NCBI RefSeq assembly: GCF_050942425.1 | Contig: NZ_CP192063.1 | Coordinates: forward strand, 3,906,001 to 3,970,000 | Source: Actinoallomurus sp050942425 | GTDB taxonomy: Bacteria > Actinomycetota > Actinomycetes > Streptosporangiales > Streptosporangiaceae | Direction: 5' to 3' | DNA: 64,000 bases | Shown here: piece by piece, positions 34,311 to 44,938 of the stretch | Position numbering within the stretch: position 1 is the first letter of the stretch | Layout: every line of letters starts with the position of its first letter | Notes under the pieces: model-generated | Told to the model about the DNA's origin: nothing | Seen by the model: only the letters and a program-made list of their open reading frames with translations | Databases searched by the model: none | Made by a program: the position numbers and the translations under genes

Positions 34311-35329
34311 ACCTTCTTGGCCTTCTGGATCGCGGCGGCGAGTGCTTCGATGAGCGGGGCGCAGCCCGCGTGGCTGAACCTCGGCTCGCTCTGCCAGGGA
34401 GTGATCTGGCCCGCCTTCACGGCGGGCAGCTTCGCCCAGGTGGGCTTGGCCGCCAGGTCCTTGGGCTGCAGGGCGGACGTACGGGCGTCGAGCAGGATCA
34501 GGTCGGCCGGGTACTTGTCGGCGTTCTCCCAGCTGAGGTCCTCGAAGAAGCCCTGGGCGCTGACCTTGTTCGGGGCGATCAGGTCGACGCCGAGGCTGCG
34601 GAAGTAGCGCAGGTCGGCGTTGGCGTTCGGGTCGGAGACGTAGAACAGATCGGGGCTCCCGGAGGCGGCCATGACCTTGAGGCCGCCGTTCGCCTTGGCC
34701 GCCGCGCGCAGCGTCGCCGACGCCTGTTCGAACCGCGCCTTGGCGTCGGTGACCTGCCGCGCCTTGAGGTCGGCGCCGAGGGCGCCGGCGAGCTCCTCGT
34801 ATCGCCGGATGGGCTCGGTCAGGAGCACCTTGGCGGCGGTGATGGCGACGCTCGGGGCGAGCGCGGCGATCTTGTCCTTGCTGTTGTCGGGCACGTACCA
34901 CAGCGCGTTCGGCAGGAACATGTTGGTGACCAGCAGGTCAGGGTGCAGCGCGGCGTACTTCTCGATGTTGAACTCGCCGAAGGTGTTGCCGAGGATCGTG
35001 ACCTTGTTCACGTCGAGGGTGCCGGCGAGGGGGTCCGGCCGGCCGTCCTTGAGCTTCGTGGGACCGAAGACCCCGACGATCTGATCGCCGACGCCGTAGT
35101 CGCGCAGGGCCGCGGCCGTCCCGACGTACGCGACGAGGCGCTTCGGGCGGCCCCGCACGGTGACCTTCCGCCCGCGGTCGTCGGTGAACGCCCAGGACGC
35201 GCCGCTCTTCGCCGTGCCCGATCCGCCGCCTCCGCCGCAGGCGGTGACCAGCGCGCCGGCGCCGATTCCGCCGAGCGCGGCCAGGAGGCCGCGGCGAGAC
35301 AGCTGGGAGGGGGTCCGGGCATGGGGCAT
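34304..35329 (-). CDS. Ferric-siderophore ABC transporter binding lipoprotein
   Basis: A 341-residue FecB/FhuD-type solute-binding protein. It has a twin-arginine-like motif (SRRGLLAALGG) and a lipobox (LVTAC, Cys about residue 31), so it is probably a Tat-exported lipoprotein. The fold motifs are RPKRLVAYVGTAAALRDYG and YAALHPDLLVTN. ATG 35329 follows AAGGAAGG; ATG 35347 lacks a ribosome site. It is the first gene of the leftward iron operon and faces the iron box. Confidence 0.92.
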   Translation of the reverse strand: MPHARTPSQLSRRGLLAALGGIGAGALVTACGGGGGSGTAKSGASWAFTDDRGRKVTVRGRPKRLVAYVGTAAALRDYGVGDQIVGVFGPTKLKDGRPDPLAGTLDVNKVTILGNTFGEFNIEKYAALHPDLLVTNMFLPNALWYVPDNSKDKIAALAPSVAITAAKVLLTEPIRRYEELAGALGADLKARQVTDAKARFEQASATLRAAAKANGGLKVMAASGSPDLFYVSDPNANADLRYFRSLGVDLIAPNKVSAQGFFEDLSWENADKYPADLILLDARTSALQPKDLAAKPTWAKLPAVKAGQITPWQSEPRFSHAGCAPLIEALAAAIQKAKKVR

Positions 35330-35389
35330 GACGGTGCCTTCCTTCATTGGGGGATTGGGGGGAGAGTCGGCCTCGAGCCGTGATCGAAG

Positions 35390-35408
35390 TTAGGTTAACC
35401 TAACCTAA
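35390..35408. promoter_or_regulatory. DmdR/IdeR-type iron box
   Basis: TTAGGTTAACCTAACCTAA matches the 19-bp actinobacterial iron box almost perfectly in palindromic form. It lies between the divergent binding-protein operon and permease operon and should repress both when iron is sufficient. Confidence 0.92.
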
Positions 35409-35459
35409 GTCCGTGTTGTCCAGTGTGATCGTGCTCTCGGTCCGTAGCGGAGCTGGTAC

Positions 35460-36500
35460 GTGTCTGTCACCAAGTCATCGAGGCCGCCGGCGGCGCCGCC
35501 CCCGGCCGCACCGGTGCGGGGAGGGCCCGCGGCGGGGCTGCTCGCCGCGCTGTTGCTCCTGCTCACCGTCGCCGCCGCCAGCCTGGCCATCGGGGCCCGG
35601 CCGTTCTCACTCGGCGAGGTGTGGCACGGGCTCTTCGACCCGCACGCGCCCGCCTACACCGTCGTCCGCGAGACCCGGCTGCCACGCACCCTGCTGGGGC
35701 TCCTGGCCGGAATCGGCCTCGGCCTCGCGGGCGGAGTGATGCAGGCGCTGACCCGCAACCCCCTCGCCGACCCCGGGCTGCTCGGCATCAACGCCGGCGC
35801 CTCGGCCGCCATCGTCTCCGCGATCACCTTCCTGGGGATCACGTCCGTGACGGGCTACGTGTGGTTCGCCTTTGCCGGGGCGGGCGCGGTCTCGGCCCTC
35901 GTCTGGGCCGTCGGCGGCGGACGCGCCGCCACGCCGGCCCGGCTCGCACTGGCCGGGGCGGCCGTCAACGCCGCGCTGTACGCCTACGTCAGCGCGGTCG
36001 AACTCCTGGACACCGCCTCGCTCGACGCCATGCGATTCTGGACCGTCGGCTCGCTGGCCACCGCACGGACCGCGACGGTGACGGGCGTCGCCCCGTTCAT
36101 CGCGGCGGGCGTGCTGCTCACCGCCGTCCTCGCCCGGCCGCTCAACGCGCTGGCCCTGGGCGACGACGCCGCCCGCGCACTCGGCGCCCGCCCCGGCGGC
36201 ACCCGCGTCGCCGCCATCGTCGCCGTCACCATCCTGTGCGGCGCGGCCACCGCCGCCTGCGGGCCCATCGTGTTCGTCGGCCTGATGGTGCCGCACCTCG
36301 TACGCGCGCTCACCGGCCCCGACCTACGCCGGCTCCTGCCGTACTGCGCGGTGCTCGCACCGGTGACACTGCTCGGCGCCGACGTGCTCGGCCGAGTCCT
36401 CGGCCGGCCCGCCGAGATCCAGGTGGGGATCGTCACCATGGTCGCAGGCGGCCCGGTCTTCCTGGCCGTCGTCCGGCGCGGACGGGCGGTCGGCGCATGA
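35460..36500 (+). CDS. FecCD-type iron-siderophore permease 1
   Basis: A 346-residue FecCD/BtuC permease with about nine or ten hydrophobic helices. Family marks are RLPRTLLGLLAGIGLGLAGG, MQALTRNPLADPGLLGINAG and PIVFVGLMVPHLVRALTGPD. GTG 35460 opens the gene 51 bases after the iron box. It forms a heterodimer with the next permease. Confidence 0.94.
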   Translation: MSVTKSSRPPAAPPPAAPVRGGPAAGLLAALLLLLTVAAASLAIGARPFSLGEVWHGLFDPHAPAYTVVRETRLPRTLLGLLAGIGLGLAGGVMQALTRNPLADPGLLGINAGASAAIVSAITFLGITSVTGYVWFAFAGAGAVSALVWAVGGGRAATPARLALAGAAVNAALYAYVSAVELLDTASLDAMRFWTVGSLATARTATVTGVAPFIAAGVLLTAVLARPLNALALGDDAARALGARPGGTRVAAIVAVTILCGAATAACGPIVFVGLMVPHLVRALTGPDLRRLLPYCAVLAPVTLLGADVLGRVLGRPAEIQVGIVTMVAGGPVFLAVVRRGRAVGA

Positions 36501-37537
36501 CCCGGGCCACCGTTCTCCGGACCGCCGGCGGGTTCTCCGTACGGCTGCGGCCGCGCCCCGTGGCCGTCGGCGTCGCGTGTGCCCTCGTCGCCTTGGTCGT
36601 CGCCGTCTTCGCCATCGGCGGCGGTGACTATCCGATGAGCCCGGCGGCCGTCGTCCGCACCCTCCTCGGTCAGGGGACCCCGGCCGACACCTTCATCGTC
36701 GAGCAGGTACGGCTGCCGCGGGTGCTCACGGCGCTGCTGGCCGGCGGGGCGCTGGCGCTGTCCGGCGCAGCGTTCCAGGCCCTCGCCCGCAACCCGCTGG
36801 GCAGTCCCGACCTCCTCGGGTTCACCCAGGGCGCGGCGGCCGGGGCCCTGACCGTGATCGTCGTCATCGGTGGCGGCGGGTTCGTCCTGGCGGGCGGGGC
36901 GGTGGCCGGGGGACTGGTCACCGGAGCGGTGATCTACCTGCTGGCCTGGCGCGATGGCCTGCACGGCAACCGCCTCATCCTGGTCGGCATCGGCGTCTAC
37001 GCGATCCTGACCGGTATCAACGGCTACCTGCTGACCCGCGCGAACATCCCCGACGCCGCGCGCGCCATCCTGTGGCTGACCGGCACCCTGGACGGGCGAG
37101 GCTGGGGCGACCTCGCCCCGCTGCTGGCGGTGATGGTCGTCGTCGTGCCGGTGGTGCTGCTCGGCTGCGCCCGGGGGCTGCGGATCCTGGAGATGGGCGA
37201 CGACGCGGCCACGGCGCTCGGCGTCAGAGTGGACGCGGTACGGCTGGCGCTGCTGGCCGCCGCCGTCCTGCTCAGCGCGCTGGCCGCGGCGGCCACCGGC
37301 CCGGTGGCGTTCGTCGCCCTGACCTCCCCACAGCTCGCCCGGCGGCTGACCCGCGACCCGGGCCCGAACCTGCTGCCCTCGCTGTGCATGGGCGCGGCCC
37401 TCCTGGTCACCGCCGACCTGGCCGCCCAGCGGCTGATCCCCGGCCACCAGTTGCCCGTCGGCGTGGTGACCGGCGTGCTCGGCGGCGCGTACCTGGTCGG
37501 ACTGCTCGCCGCCCGCCGCCGTGCGGGGCGGCTGTGA
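36497..37537 (+). CDS. FecCD-type iron-siderophore permease 2
   Basis: A 346-residue FecCD permease. Its marks are VRLPRVLTALLAGGALALSG, FQALARNPLGSPDLLGFTQG and GPVAFVALTSPQLARRLTRD. ATG 36497 overlaps the first permease stop by four bases, so the two subunits are translationally coupled. Confidence 0.94.
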   Translation: MTRATVLRTAGGFSVRLRPRPVAVGVACALVALVVAVFAIGGGDYPMSPAAVVRTLLGQGTPADTFIVEQVRLPRVLTALLAGGALALSGAAFQALARNPLGSPDLLGFTQGAAAGALTVIVVIGGGGFVLAGGAVAGGLVTGAVIYLLAWRDGLHGNRLILVGIGVYAILTGINGYLLTRANIPDAARAILWLTGTLDGRGWGDLAPLLAVMVVVVPVVLLGCARGLRILEMGDDAATALGVRVDAVRLALLAAAVLLSALAAAATGPVAFVALTSPQLARRLTRDPGPNLLPSLCMGAALLVTADLAAQRLIPGHQLPVGVVTGVLGGAYLVGLLAARRRAGRL

Positions 37538-38532
37538 AGACCTCGGACACCTCGACGACGGAAGCAGGGAACGTGGGACACGACGGGACGCGTGAACGCG
37601 AACACCGCGCGAGCATGACATCCGAACCGGAGGGACCCGGCGCGGACACGGCATTCGAGGCGGGCGAAGACGGTGTGGGCACAGGACCCGGCATGAGGGG
37701 GGAGGGTGTTGGTGCGAGCTGCGGAACGGGCCGGGCCGGAGGCGGCGCGCCGAGGTTGCTGGGGCGGGGGCTGACCCTCGCGTACGAGCGCCGGACGGTC
37801 GCCGAAGGACTCACCGTGGCCATCCCCGACCGCTCCTTTACCGTCGTCGTGGGGCCGAACGCCTGCGGCAAGTCCACCTTGCTGCGCGCCCTCGCGCGGA
37901 TGCTCAAGCCCCGCTCGGGCACCGTCCTGCTGGACGGCCAGGACATCCACACTCGGTCCACCCGGGCGGTGGCCCGGACGCTCGGCCTGCTGCCGCAGTC
38001 GTCGATCGCCCCGGACGGCATCACGGTCGCCGACCTCGTCGCGCGCGGCCGTCATCCGCACCAGGGACTGTTCCGCCAATGGTCGCGCGACGATGAGCGC
38101 GTCGTCCAGGAGTCGATGGCCGCCACCGGCGTGGCCGATCTGGCCGACGCCCACGTGGACGAGCTGTCCGGCGGCCAGCGGCAACGCGTCTGGATCGCGA
38201 TGGCCTTCGCCCAGGAGACCCCGCTGCTTCTGCTCGATGAGCCGACGACCTACCTCGACATCGCCCACCAGATCGACGTCCTCGACCTGTGCGCACGCCT
38301 CCACACGGAACGGGGCCGCACGCTGGTCGCCGTCCTGCACGATCTCAACCACGCGGCACGCTACGCCGACCATCTGATCGCGATGTGCGACGGACGCGTG
38401 GTCGCTGAGGGCGACCCCTCGGCGGTGGTCACGGCCGCGATGGTCGAGGACGTCTTCGGCCTCCCCTGCCGAGTCATCGAGGATCCGGAGACCGGCACAC
38501 CGCTCGTCGTCCCGGCGGCGCGGCGGAGGTGA
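37534..38532 (+). CDS. Siderophore ABC transporter ATPase
   Basis: A 332-residue FecE/FepC-type ATPase. Walker A is GPNACGKST, Q-loop LLPQSS, signature LSGGQRQR, Walker B LLLLDEPTTYLD and H-loop HDLNH. GTG 37534 overlaps the permease stop, but about 70 disordered residues then precede the ABC fold, unusual for FecE; ATG 37615 is an alternative. A diverged copy of its last about 28 codons lies at 46335-46422. Confidence 0.93.
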   Translation: MKTSDTSTTEAGNVGHDGTREREHRASMTSEPEGPGADTAFEAGEDGVGTGPGMRGEGVGASCGTGRAGGGAPRLLGRGLTLAYERRTVAEGLTVAIPDRSFTVVVGPNACGKSTLLRALARMLKPRSGTVLLDGQDIHTRSTRAVARTLGLLPQSSIAPDGITVADLVARGRHPHQGLFRQWSRDDERVVQESMAATGVADLADAHVDELSGGQRQRVWIAMAFAQETPLLLLDEPTTYLDIAHQIDVLDLCARLHTERGRTLVAVLHDLNHAARYADHLIAMCDGRVVAEGDPSAVVTAAMVEDVFGLPCRVIEDPETGTPLVVPAARRR

Positions 38533-38595
38533 GGACGGGGCGAGCGACGGCCTCCGCGATGAAGGCCAGGTCAGTGCCTGAGTAGGCTTCTCCCC

Positions 38596-39687
38596 GTGGG
38601 AATCACGCTCGATCTGGGGCACGTGCGGCGGGCCGACGTGCACGTCGGGCGGTCGCCTCTCGCCGAGCTGCTGTCGATGCTTCACATCCTCGCCGAGCCG
38701 GACCACCATCCGGAGGCCCGGCACTGGATCCGGCGGCTCGGCTCGTCCATCGACGCGGCGCTCGCCGAGGAGATGGGCGCTTTGTCGCCGCTGTGGGCGC
38801 GGCTCCGCTGCCGGCTGCTCTTTCCCCTATCGCCCCCGCTGGACGATTCCTTCGACGCGGAACTGCGGCACATCGACGCCCTCTCCCTGAACGACTTCCT
38901 CGACCTGGCCGTGCCGGGCGTGCATGGATTCCTCGAGAGCCTTCCCCCCGCGCGCAGTCTCCTGAGCGATCCGGAGGCCGCGCGCGCCTATGTCGCCCAG
39001 TGCGAACGCCGGTCCTTCCGCCGCGGGGCACTGGCCCACGACCTGGTGACATCCCCTGAGCGTGTACGGTCCCGCCTGATCGGCTTCCTGGACGACTGCG
39101 GCCGGGCGTTCTTCGGCGCGGAGTGGCGTTCGGTGCGCGATCGGCTCGGCGCGGAGGTGAGCCGGGTGCGCGCCAACGTGCGCACCCGGGATCTGGCGGA
39201 CGTCCTGGCGGATCTCAGCCCGACCGCCGTGGTGTCCGAGCACAAGGCGAAGGTGAGGTACGACAAGCTCGCCATCGCGGAGATCGAGATCGGACCGCGG
39301 CCGTTGTTCCTCATCCCATCGGTGCACGGCTGGCCGCACCTGACGATCAAGCACGAGGTCCCGTACCCGGTCGTCGTCCAGTTCGCCGCTCCGGCCGAGG
39401 CGACCGGTGAACAGCTCACCCTGCGGCAGCTGCACGACCGGCTGGCGGCGTTGGCCTCACCCGGGCGGATGGAGCTGTGCCGCCACCTGCTGGGTGAGGC
39501 CATTACGACGTCGGAGCTCGCCCGGAGGGTGGGGCTGGCCGACACCCAGGTCTCCCGTACCATTCGTCAACTGCGGGAGGCCGGGCTGATCGAGTCCGAG
39601 CGGGACGGCAAGTACATCTACCACCGGCTGTCGACCAAGACGGTGCTCCGGCTGGGCCATGACGTACTGGCGACGATCATGCGCTGA
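38596..39687 (+). CDS. ArsR-like winged-helix regulator with DUF5937-like N-terminus
   Basis: A 363-residue protein with a large helical N-terminal domain and a C-terminal winged HTH (MELCRHLLGEAITTSELARR, LADTQVSRTIRQLREAGLIE). This architecture is common in actinomycetes and is annotated as an ArsR-family regulator. GTG 38596 is the start. It stands alone between the iron locus and the leftward peptidase operon; no target is evident. Confidence 0.8.
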   Translation: MGITLDLGHVRRADVHVGRSPLAELLSMLHILAEPDHHPEARHWIRRLGSSIDAALAEEMGALSPLWARLRCRLLFPLSPPLDDSFDAELRHIDALSLNDFLDLAVPGVHGFLESLPPARSLLSDPEAARAYVAQCERRSFRRGALAHDLVTSPERVRSRLIGFLDDCGRAFFGAEWRSVRDRLGAEVSRVRANVRTRDLADVLADLSPTAVVSEHKAKVRYDKLAIAEIEIGPRPLFLIPSVHGWPHLTIKHEVPYPVVVQFAAPAEATGEQLTLRQLHDRLAALASPGRMELCRHLLGEAITTSELARRVGLADTQVSRTIRQLREAGLIESERDGKYIYHRLSTKTVLRLGHDVLATIMR

Positions 39688-39846
39688 CGGCCCCTTCGGC
39701 CGCGTGCACGCGTGGGCCTCGGCCGGGGACCGCCGGGCCCTGGACCCGTACCCGGCTCTTCCACGCGCTCTGGCGGCACCACCACCGGGCCGACATCGGG
39801 AGCGCCACCGCCTGGAGCTGGTCTGAGACGTGGGGGAGCGGCGATA

Positions 39847-41766
39847 TCAGGGCGTTCCCGCGTTTTCCTCCTCCCGGCGGTACGGGTCGGGTTGGGTCCA
39901 CAGCACGACGGCGGACGGGCGTGCGGCGTCCATGTACACCCGGTTCACCGCGACGACCTTCCGCCGGGTAAGGGCCTCCGGCTCGCCGGTGTTCGAGTTG
40001 ACGTCGAAGCGGGGGAAGTCGCTGGAGGAGATGTCCACCCGAATGCGGTGCCCGGCCTCGAAGAGGTTCGCCGTGTCCGGTGCCGGGATCTCGATCTCGT
40101 ACACCCTGCCCGGGGAGAGCGGCTCGGGATGCTCGAACGACCGGTGGAAACGGCAGCGGAAGATCGCCTCTGTGAGGTTCATCGCGAAGCCGTGCGGATA
40201 GTCCTCGTTCGGGGGGTGCACGTCGACCAGCTTGACCGTGAAGTCGGTGTCCGGGGCGCTGGAGGAGACGAAGATCCGCGCGGTGACCGGACCGGTCACC
40301 GCGAGCGGCTCGGTCAGCGGCGGAGTGGCCAGCGAGATGACGTCCGGGCGGGCGCTGAGCGGCAGGTACGGCTCGCGGGCCCCGTAGATCCGCTCGTCCG
40401 GCACCTGGTCGAAGGCGCCGCCGACCATCACCGGCTCGCCGGACGTCACCTGGCCGCCGATCGTCGGCACCGGGTCGTCCGGGTCGAAGTCGTACTCCAC
40501 CCACGCCGACTCCTCCTCCGGGCGGGTACGGCTCAGCTCGCCCGAGGAGCGCAGGTAGAAGGTCGTCTCGCGGGCGGCCGCGGGCGGCCACTGCGTGTCG
40601 GTCCGCCAGTGGCCGCCGTGGCGCATCCGCCCGGAGGCGTCCCGGCGGCCGTCCCCGCCGCCCATGAGGAAGTACCGAACCGGGGGGATCGCGCCGGCGT
40701 CGCCCTCCTCGCCGAGTACCGCGTCGAACCAGTGGCGCCGGAACGCCAGATACGACTCGTCCAGGTTGTCGCTCAGCGTGGCGGCCGGGCCGAAGTCCAC
40801 GTCCCCGGCGTAGGTCACGCAGCGTTTGCCGTGCGTCCACGGCCCCATCACGAGATACGCGGGCGACCTCTTGAGTTCGCTCATGGCCTGGAAGTTCTCG
40901 ATCGTGGACCGAACGTACGGGTCGTACCAGCTGGACATGTGCAGGGTGGCCACGTCCGGGAAGCGGTCGTAGTGACCGCGCCCGTAGATCGCCGGCTGCC
41001 GCCAGTACGCGCCGAACGCGTCGTTGCGCCACTGGTCCAGCAGGTAGGCCTCGTAGTCGGCGACCTGCCGCAGCGGTGACAGGCCCGGCCGCCAGGGCAT
41101 CGCGCCGAACCAGGCGCGCAGGTCGGTGGCGGCGAACGCCTGCCGCACCAGCGGGTCGCGTTCGGCCTCCGGGCTCTCCTCGCCGTGGCGGAAGGCCCAG
41201 GTGACCTGCTTCAGCTCGAACGCGCCGCCCATGCGCATGCCCGCCTCGTACGCGCTGGCGAACCCGCCGGAGTCCATGAACATCGCCGCCAGGTGCCCGG
41301 GCGTCTCGGCCGCCGCGGCCGTCTGCGCGTGCGCGGAGTAGGACACGCCCATCATGGCGACCCGGCCGTCGCACCACGGCTGGGCGGCGATCCACTCGAT
41401 CGTGTCGGCGCCGTCGGGCCCCTCGCCGAGGTACTTGACGAAGGTGCCCTCCGAGTCGCCGCGTCCCCGGCAGTCCTGCCGGACGACGTGGTATCCGGCC
41501 CGGACGAAGTACTCCGAGGTGTCCTCTGGCAGCGGCGTCGGCTCGTCGTGCCGGCTGCGGTCCGAGCCGCGCACCGCACGGCGCCCGTACGGCGTGCGCT
41601 CCAGGATGACCGGACGCGGCGGCGGGTCGGGCTCGGCGGTGTACAGGTCGGCGGCGAGCACGATTCCGTCGCGTACGGCGGTGCGCAGCACGCGACGCCA
41701 GAGTCGCCGGCCCGGAACGCGCTCGGGGGCCTCGGCCTCGGCTCCTGTGATCACGTGGTCGCTCAC
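39847..41766 (-). CDS. CocE/NonD family (X-Pro dipeptidyl-peptidase-like) hydrolase
   Basis: A 639-residue serine hydrolase of the CocE / S15 group. The nucleophile is in MMGVSYSAHAQ, the first-domain strand is YHVVRQDCRGRGDSEGTF, and the histidine is likely in MGPWTHGKR. The C-terminal jelly-roll has HRIRVDISSSDFPRFDVNSN. GTG 41766 overlaps the binding-protein stop by four bases, so it is coupled to a solute importer. It probably cleaves an imported ester or N-terminal dipeptide; there is no signal peptide. Confidence 0.9.
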   Translation of the reverse strand: MSDHVITGAEAEAPERVPGRRLWRRVLRTAVRDGIVLAADLYTAEPDPPPRPVILERTPYGRRAVRGSDRSRHDEPTPLPEDTSEYFVRAGYHVVRQDCRGRGDSEGTFVKYLGEGPDGADTIEWIAAQPWCDGRVAMMGVSYSAHAQTAAAAETPGHLAAMFMDSGGFASAYEAGMRMGGAFELKQVTWAFRHGEESPEAERDPLVRQAFAATDLRAWFGAMPWRPGLSPLRQVADYEAYLLDQWRNDAFGAYWRQPAIYGRGHYDRFPDVATLHMSSWYDPYVRSTIENFQAMSELKRSPAYLVMGPWTHGKRCVTYAGDVDFGPAATLSDNLDESYLAFRRHWFDAVLGEEGDAGAIPPVRYFLMGGGDGRRDASGRMRHGGHWRTDTQWPPAAARETTFYLRSSGELSRTRPEEESAWVEYDFDPDDPVPTIGGQVTSGEPVMVGGAFDQVPDERIYGAREPYLPLSARPDVISLATPPLTEPLAVTGPVTARIFVSSSAPDTDFTVKLVDVHPPNEDYPHGFAMNLTEAIFRCRFHRSFEHPEPLSPGRVYEIEIPAPDTANLFEAGHRIRVDISSSDFPRFDVNSNTGEPEALTRRKVVAVNRVYMDAARPSAVVLWTQPDPYRREEENAGTP

Positions 41767-42713
41767 TTGGCCTGCGACTGCTTCGAACCGTTGACGACGA
41801 TCTTCGGCTCGGCGATGGGGGACAGAGGCAGGTTCCACTTGTCAAAGAGCTTCTGGTACGTCCCGGTCTCGTCCAGCTTGTGCATGGCGTCGGCGAAGAC
41901 CGATGCCAGACCGGAGCCCTTCTTGGACGCGATCCCGTAGATCGCCGTCGCCGCGGGCAGCGACATCGTGTCGTCGAGCTTGACGGTCGCGAAGCGCCCG
42001 CCCGAGCTTCCGCTGACGGCGGTGTTGGAGGCGCTTGGGGCCGCGACCGCGTCGATGCGCTTGCTCTGCAGGGCCAGCGCGGCAGAGGCGAGGTCGCCGA
42101 AGACCTGCGCGGACACCGCCGGCTTGCCGCCGGCGGTGCACTTGGCGGACAGCGCGGCGACGACGTTCTGCGTGCCCGCGCCCTTCTCGACGCCGACCTT
42201 GCGGCCGCACAGCTCCATCCCGGACTTCGGCGTGAAACCGGCGGACGTGTTGATCATGACCGTCACGAAGCTCTGCGCGAAGTCCGTCATGTCCACCTGC
42301 TGCTGGCGTTCGACGAAGTCGCCGACGGGCGCCACCAGGTCGATGCGGCCGGCCTTGATGCTGGGAATGGCCGAGTCGAGGGTCGTCTTGGTGACCTTGA
42401 TCTTGATGCCCAGCATCGAGGACAGCTGCTCGGCCAGGTCGGGCGCCAGCCCGACGATCGTGCCGTCGGGCTGGTAGGTGGCGTACGGGGAGTACTCGGG
42501 GAGCCCCAGGACCAGGGTGCCGCGGGACGCGTACTCCTTCGGCACCCTCGCCTTGAGCCCGCTGTCGAGCGGCTGAACGGCGACCTTGACGGTGGCGCTC
42601 GGCTGGGGCGTGCCGCTCTTGCCCGAGCCGGCGGTCGAGTCGTTGACCGAGCAGGCGGTGAGGGCGACCGGCAGCAGCGCGGTGGCGAGGGCGGCGCGGG
42701 TGGTGATGCGCAT
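41763..42713 (-). CDS. Amino-acid-type ABC transporter binding lipoprotein
   Basis: A 316-residue SBP_bac_3 binding protein with a lipoprotein signal (MRITTRAALATALLPVALTAC, lipobox LTAC). The fold is visible in TLVLGLPEYSPYATYQPDGT, GLAPDLAEQLSSMLGIK and IPSIKAGRIDLVAPVGD. ATG 42713 is chosen because the signal peptide starts there. It works with the permease and ATPase at 44.2-45.8 kb, although a dipeptidase gene lies between. Confidence 0.9.
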   Translation of the reverse strand: MRITTRAALATALLPVALTACSVNDSTAGSGKSGTPQPSATVKVAVQPLDSGLKARVPKEYASRGTLVLGLPEYSPYATYQPDGTIVGLAPDLAEQLSSMLGIKIKVTKTTLDSAIPSIKAGRIDLVAPVGDFVERQQQVDMTDFAQSFVTVMINTSAGFTPKSGMELCGRKVGVEKGAGTQNVVAALSAKCTAGGKPAVSAQVFGDLASAALALQSKRIDAVAAPSASNTAVSGSSGGRFATVKLDDTMSLPAATAIYGIASKKGSGLASVFADAMHKLDETGTYQKLFDKWNLPLSPIAEPKIVVNGSKQSQAK

Positions 42714-42908
42714 GGGGGCGGTTCCGTTCCGTGAGGTACTGCGGGACATGAGGGAGAGCGGGGACGCGCGGCGCGGCCACCGCTCCGGCGGGGCGGTCAC
42801 GCGCCTGGTGATGGGACCGTCCGGTGCCGCGCGCGGCCGCTCGACGGTGCGGTCACCGGATCCGGCGGCGCGGTCGCCCGCCGGGCGGTGCGTCGTCCGG
42901 AGGGGCGG

Positions 42909-44149
42909 TCATCCGCCCCAGACGGCGGCGGCGACCCTGTGCACGTTGCCGCCCGCGAGCTTGGCCACGTCGTCCTCGGCGTAGCCGCGGTCGAACAGCC
43001 ACCGGATCATGTTCCGTACGGCCTCGGCCGGGTTCTCACACCCGTGGACGTACTCGACCTTCTCGTGCGGCGGCAGCTCCAGCCCGGGGGCGTCGTCCTT
43101 GCCGAACAGCGGGGCGAAGACCTTGTGCCAGGCCGCGTGGTCGCCGAAGTTGGTGTCCGGGCCGAAGGCGACGTGGTCGATGCCGACCAGGTCGACGCAG
43201 CGCTCGACGTGCTCCATCACCGAGTCGAGACAGTGCCGGGGATGCGTCTCCGTGATCGTGGTGTGCGGCGCGGCCTCGATCCCGATGAAGCCGCCCGACT
43301 CGGCGCAGGCGACGATGACGTCGTCCGGCTTCATACGGGGCGTCGGCCACAGCGCTCGCGACCCGGCGTGCGTGATGACCACGGGCGCCGTGGAGTGGCG
43401 CACGGCGTCCAGCGCGGTCGCGTCGCCGGTGTGCGAGACGTCCACGATGATGCCGAGGTCGTTCATCCGGCGCAGCGCGCGCCGGCCGAGCCTGGTCAGC
43501 CCGGCGTCACCGGTGTCGGCGAGGCCCGAGCCGAGCTGGTTGCTCTCGCTGTAGACCAGGCCGAGGAGCCGGACGCCCAGCCCGTACAGGATGTCGAGCC
43601 GGTCGACGTCGTTGCCGATCGGGCTGGCCGACTCCAGGGTGAGCACGACCCCGACCCTGCCGTCCGCGTGGGCCCGGCGGGCGTCGTCGAGCGTGCGCAC
43701 GGGGGCCAGGAGGCGCTGATGGGCCCAGTCGGCCTGGCGCATCGCCAGGTCGCTCACCGCGTCGTCCCAGTCGAACGGCGTATGGGAGCGGATCATGCTC
43801 ACGGCGGCGGGTCCGCCGTCGAAGAAGAGGTCGACGCCCGAGTGCGCGATGCCCTCGTACGGCATGAACTCACGTCCGTGCCGCCGGTACTCGGGGAAGT
43901 CGGCCGGGTCGGCGGGGCGCAGCGACAGGTGGTCGTGCGCGGACACGACGATGTGCCGCTCCTCGAAGTCCCGGGCGCGGGCCTCCACGTCGTCGCTCCA
44001 CTCGATCGAGGCGTCGGGGACGCGCCCGACGGCCGGGACCAGGCCGAAGTCGCGGTAGTCCCGTCCGGCCGTCAGGTACCGGTAGGAGCGGTAGGAGTCC
44101 CAGAGTGCCAGCCGTTCGCGGGTCTTACGGGGAAGGGGCCGATCGGTGC

Positions 44150-44153
<4 letters not shown>
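42909..44153 (-). CDS. Membrane dipeptidase (peptidase M19)
   Basis: A 414-residue renal-dipeptidase-family zinc enzyme. HxD of VVSAHDHLSL, Glu of VVLTLESASP, and the histidines in IIVDVSHTGD and VVITHAGSRAL are the metal ligands; GIDHVAFGPDTNFGD is the conserved C-terminal block. ATG 44153 overlaps the ATPase stop by four bases. No signal peptide is seen, so it should act on imported dipeptides in the cytoplasm. Confidence 0.92.

Positions 44154-44934
<781 letters not shown>

Positions 44935-44938
<4 letters not shown>

Noticed and set aside
31812..34607. 931-codon plus-strand frame across the siderophore genes
   Set aside because: It runs antisense to three clearly identified genes and is a high-GC shadow.
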